From Bacteroidales bacterium (GTDB lineage Bacteria; Bacteroidota; Bacteroidia; Bacteroidales; UBA1402), in NCBI GenBank assembly GCA_021373135.1, contig JAJFTH010000001.1, positions 1 through 64,000 on the forward strand: 64,000 nt of DNA, written 5' to 3'. A program made the translations under genes and the position numbers. A model generated the notes under the pieces. The model had not been told where the DNA came from, made no database searches, and saw only the letters and a list, made by a program, of their open reading frames with translations. This document shows positions 45,746-54,558 of the stretch, one piece after another; the stretch's first letter is position 1; each line of letters opens with the position of its first letter.

Positions 45746-45785
45746 AAGTCGTCTCGGTTTACTGAGGCGGCTTTCTTTGCTTTTA
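45746..45785 (+). terminator. Rho-independent terminator after amtB
   Basis: AAGTCGTCTCGG (45746-45757) pairs with CTGAGGCGGCTT (45762-45773), a 12-bp stem including G-U pairs with a TTTA loop, followed by TCTTTGCTTTTAT. Confidence 0.75.
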
Positions 45786-45837
45786 TACTTGGAATTAAAG
45801 GTGTTAACATCTGTTAATGATTAAATATTTTAGGCCA

Positions 45838-45931
45838 TTTTGCTATATAGACATTACAAATTGCTATATTTGCGCCGGCCAATTCCTGAATAAGTCTTAT
45901 TGTCATAAATGTTAGTATTTTGCTATATTTG
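45838..45931 (+). promoter_or_regulatory. Tandem promoters of the hdr-flox operon
   Basis: Two exact -7 boxes TATATTTG occur at 45865-45872 (TTTTG at 45838-45842, 22 bp upstream) and 45924-45931 (TTG at 45900-45902, 21 bp upstream). The motif TTGCTATAT is found three times, at 45840, 45861 and 45920. The second promoter would put the start of transcription near 45938. Confidence 0.65.
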
Positions 45932-45965
45932 TAACAGCATCTTTTGACAGCATTCGGAATTTGCC

Positions 45966-46616
45966 ATGATTATTTGCTCTATACAATTGATTTTCTTTTG
46001 TATAAAAAGACAGCTTAACCGATTTAATATTGAAATTGTGCACGAATCTATAGAAACGAAACCGGGAAACAGCCTCAAATCAAGACTGGAAGAATCAGTT
46101 GGAGTGATTGTCTCCCATTGTTATCAGTGCGGAAAATGTACGGCAGGTTGCCCGCTGAATGAAGATATGGACATCAAACCCAATCAAGTCTTAAGGATGC
46201 TGCAAGCTGAACTTCCCGGATATGAAGACAAACTTTTAAGTTCCCTATCCATCTGGCTTTGCCTTGCATGTGACACTTGCTACTCACGTTGTCCGCAGGA
46301 AGTCAAGCTTTCACAAGTGATGGACTTTCTTCGCCAGGAATCTGTACGGCAAAATAAAGTCAATCCCAAGGCAAAAGACATTTTGAGTTTCCACAAAGCA
46401 TTTTTGGAAACCATTGAAAAGAACGGGAAGTTGAACGAAGTATGGTTGACGCTTAACTACAAATTGAAAACCCTGAATATGATACAGGATGTCCAAAAAG
46501 CACCGTCGATGTTCTTTAAAGGAAAACTGAACCCCATTCCAAGCAGGATACAACATGTGAAGGAAATGGAGAAAATATTCCAAAGAATCAGCGAAAACGA
46601 AGGAGGAGATAAATGA
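45966..46616 (+). CDS. hdrC: Heterodisulfide reductase subunit C-like protein
   Basis: 216 residues from the ATG at 45966. A GTG at 46038 would give 192 residues and a more typical N-terminus (HESIETKPGNSLKSRLEESVG). It has two [4Fe-4S] motifs, CYQCGKCTAGCP and CLACDTCYSRCP, as in HdrC. It relays electrons from HdrA to the HdrB active site. Its stop overlaps the hdrB start by 4 nt. It is the first gene of the seven-gene operon, in the order of bacterial hdr-flox clusters. Confidence 0.92.
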   Translation: MIICSIQLIFFCIKRQLNRFNIEIVHESIETKPGNSLKSRLEESVGVIVSHCYQCGKCTAGCPLNEDMDIKPNQVLRMLQAELPGYEDKLLSSLSIWLCLACDTCYSRCPQEVKLSQVMDFLRQESVRQNKVNPKAKDILSFHKAFLETIEKNGKLNEVWLTLNYKLKTLNMIQDVQKAPSMFFKGKLNPIPSRIQHVKEMEKIFQRISENEGGDK

Positions 46617-47485
46617 AAGTAGGTTTTTATCCAGGCTGTTCGCTTGAAGGATCAAGTAAAGAGTATAGCAAGTCCTTGTTTGCCGTTTCCGAAAAATGCG
46701 GCATCACCCTCGAAGAGATAAAAGATTGGAGTTGCTGCGGTGCATCTGCCGCACATAGTCTGAATCACGATTTATCCATTGCTTTGCCTGCACGCACTTT
46801 GGCTCTGGCAGAAAAACAGGGCTTATCGGAAATCGTCATTCCCTGTGCGGCTTGTTATGGGCGTCTTGCCGCTTCGCAACAGGCCATCCTGAACGACAAG
46901 GCCATTCTTGAGAAAACAGAAAAGTACATTGATATGGCATTCACCGGAAACGTACAACTTCTGACCGTTTTCGAATTTCTGCAGAAATACATTTTCCCGG
47001 TTGCCGACCAATACATCGTCGACAAACTGAATCAAAAGACAGCTTGCTACTACGGATGTTTGTTGGCCAGGCCCAAGGACCTCACCAAACTGGAACGTCC
47101 GGAAAACCCCATGGAGATGGAAAAAGTCATGGAAAAAGCAGGTGCCACCCCCATTGATTGGGCATTCAAGACAGAATGTTGCGGTGCAGGATTTTCCATG
47201 TCCCGCACGGATCTCGTCGCCAAACTTTCCGGAAGGATCCTCGAAGACGCAGCCGAGCGCGGTGCCGATTCCATCATCGTCGCCTGTCCTATGTGCCATT
47301 CTAACCTGGATCTGAGACGGCCGGAAATCAAAAAACAATTAAAGAAAGATATCAACATTCCCGTACTTTTCATCACCCAGGCCCTTGGCCTTAGTATGGG
47401 TATTTCCGCCAAAGAGCTCGGACTTGACAAACATTTTGTTCCGACTGGCAAAGCAGTATCTTGTATCGTAAAAAAGGAAGCGTAA
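46613..47485 (+). CDS. hdrB: Heterodisulfide reductase subunit B-like protein
   Basis: 290 residues with two CCG domains: YPGCSLEGSS ... DWSCCGASAAHS ... IPCAACYGRL and YYGCLLARP ... TECCGAGFSMS ... ACPMCHSNLD. These cysteines bind the two non-cubane [4Fe-4S] clusters where HdrB cleaves a disulfide. All expected Cys are present, so the disulfide-reducing site is intact. The physiological disulfide in a bacterium without coenzyme M/B is unknown; DsrC is the proposed partner in sulfate reducers, and no DsrC is visible in this window. Confidence 0.94.
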   Translation: MKVGFYPGCSLEGSSKEYSKSLFAVSEKCGITLEEIKDWSCCGASAAHSLNHDLSIALPARTLALAEKQGLSEIVIPCAACYGRLAASQQAILNDKAILEKTEKYIDMAFTGNVQLLTVFEFLQKYIFPVADQYIVDKLNQKTACYYGCLLARPKDLTKLERPENPMEMEKVMEKAGATPIDWAFKTECCGAGFSMSRTDLVAKLSGRILEDAAERGADSIIVACPMCHSNLDLRRPEIKKQLKKDINIPVLFITQALGLSMGISAKELGLDKHFVPTGKAVSCIVKKEA

Positions 47486-47488
47486 TAT

Positions 47489-49498
47489 ATGGCAAGAATT
47501 GGAGTATTTATCTGTCACTGCGGCGAGAACATTTCTGCAACCGTCGATGTTGCAAAAGTCGCCGAAGAGGCTGCAAAAATGCCGGGCGTAGCATACGCCA
47601 TGGATTATAAATATATGTGTTCCGATCCGGGACAGACAAAAATCATTGAAGCGATCAAAGAGCACAAATTAACCGGCATCGTCGTCGGAGCCTGTTCTCC
47701 CCGTATGCACGAAGCCACCTTCCGCAAGGCTGCGGAAAAAGGTGGCATCAACCCTTTCCTGTGTGAGATCGCGAATCTTCGCGAACAAGTATCCTGGGTT
47801 CATCCCCGCACGGAAGCGACCACCCGAAAGGCCATCGACATCGTCAGGACCATCGTCAACAAGGTCAGTAAAGACACCCCGCTTTTTCCCATCAAAGTGC
47901 CCGTCACAAAGACGGCACTCGTTATCGGCGGCGGTATTGCAGGCATTCAGGCAGCATTGGATATTGCCAACGCCGGGCACCAGGTCATCATGGTTGAGAA
48001 ATCACCATCCATCGGTGGTCACATGTCCCAGCTTTCCGAGACTTTCCCTACCCTCGACTGTTCACAATGTATCCTGACCCCACGTATGGTGGAAGTGGCC
48101 CAGCATCCGAATATCACCCTGCACACGTTTGCAGAGGTTGAAAGCGTGTCCGGCTTTGTCGGGAACTTTGATGTAAAAGTCCGTCTGAAAGCCAGAAGTG
48201 TGGATATGTCCAAATGTACCGGTTGCGGAACTTGCTGGCAAAAATGTCCAAGCAAGAAAATTCCTGACGAATTCAATGCCGGCCTGAGTTACAGAACAGC
48301 CATTTATTCTCCGTTCCCCCAAGCCGTACCAAACAAACCTGTCATCGACCGTGCAAATTGCAATTATTTCCAGAAAGGCAAATGCGGCATTTGTAAAAAA
48401 GTGTGTCCGGCAGGAGCCATCGATTATGAGATGGAGGATGAAATCATCGACATCAAGGTCGGTGCCATCGTTACGGCCACCGGTTTCGACATCAAGCACA
48501 CCGATTTCTTCCCCGAATATGGTTATGGAGAGTTCAAAGACGTCATAGACGGACTTCAGTTTGAACGCCTTGCTTCCGCTTCAGGGCCTACAAGTGGTGA
48601 AATCAGACGTCCTTCCGACGGTAAAATACCGGAAAAAATCGTCTTTCTCGCCTGCTCCGGTTCACGAGACAAGGCCAAAGGCATCGAATATTGTTCCAAA
48701 ATATGCTGCATGTACACGGCCAAACATGCCATGTTGTACAAACACAAACACCATGAAGGAAATGCTTACGTTTTCTACATGGATATCCGCTCAGCCGGAA
48801 AAAACTACGATGAATTCGTTCGTCGCGCCATCGAAGAAGACGATGTGCATTACATCCGGGGACGTGTTTCACGTATCTACGAAAAAGACGGCAAACTCAT
48901 CGTCAAGGGTGTTGACACCCTGATGAATGCAGAGCCGGTCGAGATAGAAGCGGACATGGTCGTTCTGGCAACAGCCGTTGTAGCCAATCCGGACGCAGAA
49001 TCCGTGGCTCAAAAGATGCACATCAGTTATGACAAGCATCATTTCTTCGCAGAAGCCCATCCCAAATTGAGACCGGTAGAAACCAATACTGCCGGAATCA
49101 TGTTGGCAGGTGCCTGCCAGACAGCAAAAGACATCCCGGATACCGTATCTCAGGCATCTGCTGCCGCCAGCAAAATTATGGGCCTGTTCTCCAGCGATGA
49201 GATGACCCGTGAGCCGGTGGTCGCTGTCGTCAACCGCTGTATGCCCCCATTGTTCACCACCTGTACCGGTTGCCTGTTGTGTTTGGAAGTTTGTCCTTAC
49301 CACGCCATTGAACGGGAAGAAATCAAGGACCGCCGAACCGGAGAAATACTCAAAGTCGCTGCAAAAGTCAATGCCGGACTTTGTCAAGGTTGCGGAACCT
49401 GCGTCGCTTTTTGCCGTAACAAATCCATCGATTTACAAGGCTTCAGCAATCAACAGATGTTATCTGAAGTGGTGGCCTTATTGAACAAACCTTTTTAA
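47489..49498 (+). CDS. hdrA: Heterodisulfide reductase subunit A-like flavoprotein
   Basis: 669 residues. The N-terminal segment has FICHCGENISATVDV and GACSPRMHEATFR. The FAD/thioredoxin-reductase-like domain has the dinucleotide motif ALVIGGGIAGIQAALDIA, and the HdrA-specific Cys block follows (DCSQCILTPRM). Iron-sulfur motifs are CTGCGTCWQKCP with CGICKKVCP, and at the C-terminus CTGCLLCLEVCP and CQGCGTCVAFCR. HdrA is the electron-bifurcating subunit: its FAD splits electron pairs between ferredoxin and the HdrB disulfide. It is normal in length and complete. Confidence 0.95.
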   Translation: MARIGVFICHCGENISATVDVAKVAEEAAKMPGVAYAMDYKYMCSDPGQTKIIEAIKEHKLTGIVVGACSPRMHEATFRKAAEKGGINPFLCEIANLREQVSWVHPRTEATTRKAIDIVRTIVNKVSKDTPLFPIKVPVTKTALVIGGGIAGIQAALDIANAGHQVIMVEKSPSIGGHMSQLSETFPTLDCSQCILTPRMVEVAQHPNITLHTFAEVESVSGFVGNFDVKVRLKARSVDMSKCTGCGTCWQKCPSKKIPDEFNAGLSYRTAIYSPFPQAVPNKPVIDRANCNYFQKGKCGICKKVCPAGAIDYEMEDEIIDIKVGAIVTATGFDIKHTDFFPEYGYGEFKDVIDGLQFERLASASGPTSGEIRRPSDGKIPEKIVFLACSGSRDKAKGIEYCSKICCMYTAKHAMLYKHKHHEGNAYVFYMDIRSAGKNYDEFVRRAIEEDDVHYIRGRVSRIYEKDGKLIVKGVDTLMNAEPVEIEADMVVLATAVVANPDAESVAQKMHISYDKHHFFAEAHPKLRPVETNTAGIMLAGACQTAKDIPDTVSQASAAASKIMGLFSSDEMTREPVVAVVNRCMPPLFTTCTGCLLCLEVCPYHAIEREEIKDRRTGEILKVAAKVNAGLCQGCGTCVAFCRNKSIDLQGFSNQQMLSEVVALLNKPF

Positions 49499-49508
49499 AC
49501 TTATCATC

Positions 49509-49970
49509 ATGTCAGAGTTTGAACCAAAAATAGTGGCCTTTGTCTGCAACTGGTGTACTTATGCCGGAGCCGACCTGGCCGGGACAAGCAGAACACAATA
49601 TGCCTCCAACGTCAGGATCGTCAGATTCCCGTGCACAGGGCGCATTGATTTTATGCTTTTGATGAAAGCGTTTGAAAACGGAGCTGACGGCGTCATCGTT
49701 TCGGGCTGCCACCCCAATGACTGTCACTACACTTCGGGAAATTTCCATGCCCGTCGCCGCTGGATTGTTTTTCGTTCCATCCTCGATTTGATCGGATTTG
49801 ACACGGATCGCATCACCTTTTCCTGGGTATCGGCGGCCGAAGGGAAAAAATGGGCAAACCTGGTGGACGAAGTGACTGACAAGATTAAAGCAAAAGGTCC
49901 GTTTACCGATCTCGATAAACTGGACGGTGTCCAATTAAAAGAATTATACGATGAAGCTATTACAAAATAA
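49509..49970 (+). CDS. floxD: MvhD-like iron-sulfur subunit (FloxD)
   Basis: 153 residues. It begins KIVAFVCNWCTYAGADLAG and carries VRFPCTGRID, VSGCHPNDCHY and the RRRW region, the hallmark cysteines of MvhD/FlpD-type [2Fe-2S] proteins that deliver electrons to HdrA. In bacterial hdr-flox clusters it is FloxD. The gene overlaps floxC by 20 nt, so the two are translationally coupled. Confidence 0.92.
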   Translation: MSEFEPKIVAFVCNWCTYAGADLAGTSRTQYASNVRIVRFPCTGRIDFMLLMKAFENGADGVIVSGCHPNDCHYTSGNFHARRRWIVFRSILDLIGFDTDRITFSWVSAAEGKKWANLVDEVTDKIKAKGPFTDLDKLDGVQLKELYDEAITK

Positions 49971-50754
49971 AGTCGCCGAACTGTTCGAGAACGGAACTAT
50001 TAACCTGATGATCGGATTCAAAGAAGCGTTGACAAAACAGCCTGTGCCTTGTTTCATCGAAAAAGCCTCTGAAATCGAACAACTGATTTATACCAAAGAT
50101 TGCAAAAACAATCTCTCTGTCTATCTCCACAAACCGGAAGTGAAGCAAGCCGGAAAAATCGGCATTCTGGCCAACATCGCCACCTTGCGCGCCTTGGTGC
50201 AACTGACTTCCGAGAACCAGTTCTGGGATATCGAGAAAACCGTTCTCACGGTGAACGACAAAGAGGAAGTGATTGTTTTTTCCGACATGGAAGAAGTGGA
50301 AGCTTACGTCCAGGCCAACTTCCCCGAATTCTCAGAAGAAGACCTCAAGTTGCTCGACTATCTGGAATCTTTATCCCGTGAAGACCGCTGGAAATATTGG
50401 ACAGAACAATTCTCCGCCTGCATCAAATGCTATGCCTGTCGTGCCGTATGCCCGATGTGCTATTGCCCGCAATGCACCGTGGAATGCAATCAACCCCAGT
50501 GGATCAAGACCTCGGCCCAGACCACCGGCAACCTGGAATGGCACATCATGCGCGCCATGCATTTGGCCGGACGCTGCATCAATTGCGGCGAATGCGGCAG
50601 GATCTGCCCCGTCGGCATACCCGTTCATCTGCTCACCGTCAAGATGAATCAGGACCTGTTCAAAGAGTTCGGCACCAAATCAGGCTTTGCACTCAAGGGC
50701 GATTATGCTCTGAATAGCTTTAAACCTGATGACAAAGAAGGTTTTATCAAGTAA
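49951..50754 (+). CDS. floxC: 4Fe-4S dicluster protein (FloxC-like)
   Basis: 267 residues. After an alpha/beta N-terminal half there are two [4Fe-4S] motifs: CIKCYACRAVCPMCYCPQC (about 157-175) and CINCGECGRICPVGIP (about 210-225). The extra MCYCPQC cysteines resemble FrhB/FdhB-associated ferredoxin proteins. It is predicted to pass electrons between the NADH-oxidising subunit and FloxD/HdrA. It occupies the third flox position; the letter assignment follows gene order and family resemblance. Confidence 0.82.
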   Translation: MKLLQNKVAELFENGTINLMIGFKEALTKQPVPCFIEKASEIEQLIYTKDCKNNLSVYLHKPEVKQAGKIGILANIATLRALVQLTSENQFWDIEKTVLTVNDKEEVIVFSDMEEVEAYVQANFPEFSEEDLKLLDYLESLSREDRWKYWTEQFSACIKCYACRAVCPMCYCPQCTVECNQPQWIKTSAQTTGNLEWHIMRAMHLAGRCINCGECGRICPVGIPVHLLTVKMNQDLFKEFGTKSGFALKGDYALNSFKPDDKEGFIK

Positions 50755-50776
50755 TCTACGCTTTAATCAATTTCCC

Positions 50777-51781
50777 ATGGAAATAAAAACCATCACATCG
50801 GCCAATATACCTGTTTTCTTCAACAATCTTGTCAAATCGGGCAAGGTCGTTGTCGCCCCCGTCCTGAAAAAAAGCGGGAAGGTATTTTTTGAGTCCGTAC
50901 AATCGTATGACCAAGTGTCCACCGATTATATCCAGACCGCATTTTCCGCAAAATCGGTCGTTTTTCCGGAAGTGGAAGAATTATTTTCCTATACCAAAAA
51001 AGAAGACGGAGATTTCGAATTCAGGAACGACATGTCCAACGTACCTGAAACCGTCATTTGGGGACTTCGTCCTTGCGACAGTTCGGCATTCAACTACCTG
51101 ACCGATTTCTTTCTGAAAGAAAATCCCGATACGTATTTCAAGCTTCGTAAGGAACGCACCACCCTCATTTCCGTCAGCTGTGCCAAAGCCGACGCCGCTT
51201 GTTTCTGCACCTCCGTCGGTCTGAATCCGGGGAACGTCACCGGCAGCGACATCCTGCTCACAGCCATGGGCGACTCCTACTACGTGGAAATCAGTACGGA
51301 AAAAGGCAAATCGGTCATTGACACAGCCTTGTTCACCGATAGCACCGAAAAGAGCAAAGAGGAATTTCTGGCAAAGGTGGAGACGAAGTTTTCCATGGAC
51401 GAAATCAGGGAGCGCATCCAAACCGCTTATGACAGTGCCGAATGGAAACACGAATCGATGGGCTGCCTCGGCTGCGGTGCCTGTGCCTTCTCCTGCCCGA
51501 CCTGCACTTGCTTCGACATTCAGGACGAAGGATCACAGGAAAGCGGAAAACGCCTGCGTTGCTGGGATGCCTGCGGATTCGGCCAGTTCACCCGGCATGC
51601 TTCAGGCCACAATCCCAAGTCGAACCAGACAGCACGCCGTCGCCAAAGGTTGATGCACAAATTCAAATATTCTGTAGAGAATTTCGGAATAGTCAGCTGT
51701 GTAGGCTGCGGTCGTTGCATCCGCGTTTGCCCGGCACATCTGAATATTTTCGAGAATATTTTAAACGTCACAAAAGCATAA
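50777..51781 (+). CDS. floxB: Iron-sulfur protein of the AsrA/hydrogenase-beta type (FloxB-like)
   Basis: 334 residues from the ATG at 50777 (MEIKTITSANIP); an upstream start at 50729 would overlap floxC by 26 nt and adds 16 residues. The central region VIWGLRPCDSSAFNYLTDFF and ISVSCAKADAACFCTSVG fits the 4Fe-4S dicluster/AsrA-like family. C-terminal motifs are CLGCGACAFSCPTCTCF and CVGCGRCIRVCPAHLNI. It should carry electrons from FloxA. It is 3 nt from the next gene. Confidence 0.83.
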   Translation: MEIKTITSANIPVFFNNLVKSGKVVVAPVLKKSGKVFFESVQSYDQVSTDYIQTAFSAKSVVFPEVEELFSYTKKEDGDFEFRNDMSNVPETVIWGLRPCDSSAFNYLTDFFLKENPDTYFKLRKERTTLISVSCAKADAACFCTSVGLNPGNVTGSDILLTAMGDSYYVEISTEKGKSVIDTALFTDSTEKSKEEFLAKVETKFSMDEIRERIQTAYDSAEWKHESMGCLGCGACAFSCPTCTCFDIQDEGSQESGKRLRCWDACGFGQFTRHASGHNPKSNQTARRRQRLMHKFKYSVENFGIVSCVGCGRCIRVCPAHLNIFENILNVTKA

Positions 51782-51784
51782 GTC

Positions 51785-52624
51785 ATGGATAAAGAAAACA
51801 AATATATACCTTACAGAGTACGCATTGCGAAGAAAACGCAGGAATCCTCGAATATCCAGACCTATCGCCTTGAATTTGTCGATGAAAAAGATGCTGAAAA
51901 TTTTTCTTTCCGTTCGGGACAATTTTGTGAATACGGTGTACCGGGAGAAGGCGAAAGTACTTTTTGCATCGCATCACCGGACACCCGTAAAGGATATGTC
52001 GAATGTACCTTCAGGACAACAGGCCGTGTAACCGCTGCCCTCGCCAATTGCGAAGAAAACGACATCATCAGTTTACGCGGGCCGTTTGGAAACGCCTTTC
52101 CCATCGAACAATGGTACGGCAAAAATGTCGTTTTCGTGACAGGTGGCATAGCCTTACCCCCGCTTCGCTGCGTCATAGATACCTTGCTTGACCAACGTGA
52201 AAAATTCGGTGAAATTTCCGTCTACTACGGTGCGAAAAACGTCGAAGAACTGACCTATAAAGCCGAACTGGAAGAATGGGCGGCACGTGGCGACATGAAC
52301 CTTTTCATCACGGTAGATCCCGGTGGTGAAACGCCGGAATGGAAAAACTTCATCGGCTTTGTCCCGACCATCCTGGAACAAAATCCTCCCAAAAGCGACA
52401 ATGCCGTTGCGGTCATCGCCGGCCCTCCCATTCTGATCAAGTTGGGTATGCCGATCTTAGCCAAGAGTGGTTTCCCGAACGACCAGATATACACCACCCT
52501 CGAAAACAGGATGAAATGCGGCGTTGGAAAATGCGGGCATTGCACGGTGGGTAAGACCTACGTCTGCAAGGATGGCCCGGTGTTTACCTATGAGGAGGTG
52601 CTGGGAATGCCGTTGGAATATTGA
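51785..52624 (+). CDS. floxA: FAD/NAD(P)H oxidoreductase subunit (FloxA-like)
   Basis: 279 residues of the ferredoxin-NADP reductase / PyrK type: FAD-binding FRSGQFCEYGVPGEG (about 38-53), NAD-binding VFVTGGIALPPLRCVID (about 117-133), and a C-terminal [2Fe-2S] motif MKCGVGKCGHCTVGKTYVCKDGPVFTYEEV. It is predicted to oxidise NADH and feed the Flox/Hdr chain. It is the last gene of the operon; a terminator follows at 52777. Confidence 0.9.
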   Translation: MDKENKYIPYRVRIAKKTQESSNIQTYRLEFVDEKDAENFSFRSGQFCEYGVPGEGESTFCIASPDTRKGYVECTFRTTGRVTAALANCEENDIISLRGPFGNAFPIEQWYGKNVVFVTGGIALPPLRCVIDTLLDQREKFGEISVYYGAKNVEELTYKAELEEWAARGDMNLFITVDPGGETPEWKNFIGFVPTILEQNPPKSDNAVAVIAGPPILIKLGMPILAKSGFPNDQIYTTLENRMKCGVGKCGHCTVGKTYVCKDGPVFTYEEVLGMPLEY

Positions 52625-52971
52625 TATAGTCAAAATACTATTCTCAAATTACATTATAACTCTTCAGTTTAGAAATTTACGTTGCATATCAGATGCTACC
52701 ATTTTCTGCTAAAAAATCCATTTTTAGGAGATGTTTCTTTCTGTAACAGCCTTTCAGGAAAAAACACATGGCTAAATTAGGGTGTCTTTTATAGGCAGCC
52801 CTATTTTTTATTTCTTTATTTTACATGGGAAATAAATATTAGCCTGATAGAAAAATCATCTTAATTAAATATTTTATTTTGTCTTTTTTATAACAATTAG
52901 TTTCATACATTTGTATAATTCGTGTATTTAAATTGTGCAATATAAATTCAGAACGTAATAAAAAACTTGAA
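52625..52971. other. Intergenic region after floxA
   Basis: About 350 bp, AT-rich. It contains the operon terminator (52777-52815) and an exact -7 box TACATTTG at 52906-52913 (no well-placed -33 box), probably the old promoter of the truncated SIR2-like gene. No gene seen. Confidence 0.5.
52777..52815 (+). terminator. Terminator of the hdr-flox operon
   Basis: TTAGGG (52778-52783) and CCCTA (52799-52803) form an imperfect, bulged stem, followed by TTTTTTATTTCTTT. Position 150 bp after the floxA stop. Confidence 0.5.
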
Positions 52972-53199
52972 ATGGATTCAGAAAATAAAAAGGGACTCAT
53001 AAGAAATCTCAAAGACAAGCTTAGGGAACAGGAGCTGTCTTTTGTTATTGGAGCCGGATTTAGTAAGAACGTTTCTGAAAAATTCTTGGATTGGAAAGGA
53101 TTATTAAAAGATATGATACTTGAAATTTACGACTCATACAAAAAATGGAGCAAAACGATAATATTCTGGGAAGAGTATAAGCCAATCTATTTTTTATAA
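52972..53199 (+). pseudogene. Truncated SIR2-like gene (N-terminal fragment)
   Basis: 75 residues from the ATG at 52972. ELSFVIGAGFSKNVSEKFLDWKGLLKDMILEIY is the N-terminus of the SIR2_2-type NAD-binding domain (GAGFSKN nucleotide loop, conserved W-x-x-L-L). Full-length SIR2-like defence proteins have several hundred residues; here the frame stops soon after a divergent tail (KPIYFL). The next gene begins 20 nt later, so the fragment looks like the left end of a gene cut by a deletion or gene replacement. SIR2 domains of this type occur in NADase anti-phage systems; the fragment is unlikely to be active. Confidence 0.6.
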
Positions 53200-53218
53200 G
53201 TTTACAAATCAAAAGAAC

Positions 53219-54547
53219 ATGCAGGAAACCAATCGCATAGAATACAAACAAGAACTGACTGACGATTTAGAAAAGGAAGTGGTAGCTTTCCTGAATTATT
53301 CGGAAGGTGGTCTTGTTTATATCGGAATTGATAAACGTGGAAATATGGTGGGTGTTTCCGATGCAGATTCTCTTCAACTCAAGATTAAAGACCGGCTAAA
53401 AAACAACATTTCACCATCTTGTTTAGGGTTGTTTGATATTATTTTGGAAGAAAAAGAGCACTGTAATATTATCAGGATAATAGTTGCAAGCGGTAGTGAA
53501 AAGCCCTACTACATCAGAAAGTTCGGGATGTCAAATAGAGGATGTTATATCAGAGTGGGGAGTGCCTCTGAACCTATGCCTACTCAGACGATAGAATCTC
53601 TTTTTGCTAAAAGGACTCGTAATTCAATCGGTAAAATCAAATCAGCCAACCAGAATCTTTCCTTTGAACAGCTAAAGATTTATTATAATGCGGCCGAAAT
53701 ATCATTGAACCATCAGTTCGCAAAAAATCTGGAACTCAAAACCGAAGATAATGCCTATAACTACGCCGCATTTTTATTGGCAGACACAAACAGCATTTCA
53801 ATAAAAGTGGCAAAATATGCAGGAATTGACAGAATCGAATTAATTGAGAATAACGAATACGGTTACTGCTCACTCATCAAAGCCACAAAGCAGGTTCTAG
53901 ATAAAATCGAGCTGGAGAATAAGACTTTCACAAAGATAACGTCAAAAGAAAGAGAAAACAAAAGACTCTGGGATCCGATTGCTTTGCGCGAAGCCACTAT
54001 TAATGCGATAGTACATAACGATTATACGGCAGAAATTCCACCCAAGTTTGAATTCTTTCGTGATCGAATGGAAATTACATCTTGTGGTGGATTACCGCAA
54101 GGAATGAGTGAAAAAGAATTTTTTGAAGGTTATTCTGTTCCACGTAATAAGGAATTAATGCGTGTTTTCAAGGATTTGGATTTGGTAGAACATTTAGGCT
54201 CAGGCATCCCCAGAATTTTAAAAGTATATAATAAAGATTGTTTTCAGTTCTCTGAAAATTTTCTACGTATGACTTTCCGTACATCCATCGACGTTACCCC
54301 CCAAGTTACCCCCCAAGTTACCCAAGTGGTAAACATTTTATTCGAAGAAATGGACAGGGTGGAAATGCAGGAAAAATTAAAACTATCGGACAAAAAAAAC
54401 TTTGTAAAGAATTACTTAAATCCTGCCTTGAAAAGCGGAATTATAGAAATGACCATCCCCGAAAAGCCAACAAGTCGTATACAAAAATACAGATTGACGG
54501 CATTGGGTGAACAAATTAAAGATAAATTAAACGTAAAAGTTTCTTAA
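53219..54547 (+). CDS. AlbA_2 (Schlafen-like) and GHKL ATPase-domain protein
   Basis: 442 residues. The N-terminal AlbA_2/Schlafen-like domain has EYKQELTDDLEKEVVAFLNYSEGGLVYIGID (about 7-40). The middle ATPase-like part (HATPase_c_4) has LREATINAIVHNDYT and LGSGIPRI. The C-terminal winged helix is linked by a VTPQVTPQVTQ stretch encoded by a 12-bp tandem repeat (54293-54326). Such proteins are annotated as RecG-related transcriptional regulators and are common in accessory and defence islands. It sits next to a truncated SIR2-like gene and 11 nt before the dehydrogenase gene. The function is not established. Confidence 0.85.
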   Translation: MQETNRIEYKQELTDDLEKEVVAFLNYSEGGLVYIGIDKRGNMVGVSDADSLQLKIKDRLKNNISPSCLGLFDIILEEKEHCNIIRIIVASGSEKPYYIRKFGMSNRGCYIRVGSASEPMPTQTIESLFAKRTRNSIGKIKSANQNLSFEQLKIYYNAAEISLNHQFAKNLELKTEDNAYNYAAFLLADTNSISIKVAKYAGIDRIELIENNEYGYCSLIKATKQVLDKIELENKTFTKITSKERENKRLWDPIALREATINAIVHNDYTAEIPPKFEFFRDRMEITSCGGLPQGMSEKEFFEGYSVPRNKELMRVFKDLDLVEHLGSGIPRILKVYNKDCFQFSENFLRMTFRTSIDVTPQVTPQVTQVVNILFEEMDRVEMQEKLKLSDKKNFVKNYLNPALKSGIIEMTIPEKPTSRIQKYRLTALGEQIKDKLNVKVS

Positions 54548-54558
54548 ACACATAAATT

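Noticed and set aside
46823..47338. 171-codon antisense frame over hdrB
   Set aside because: The sense frame encodes both CCG domains; the antisense frame has no family features.
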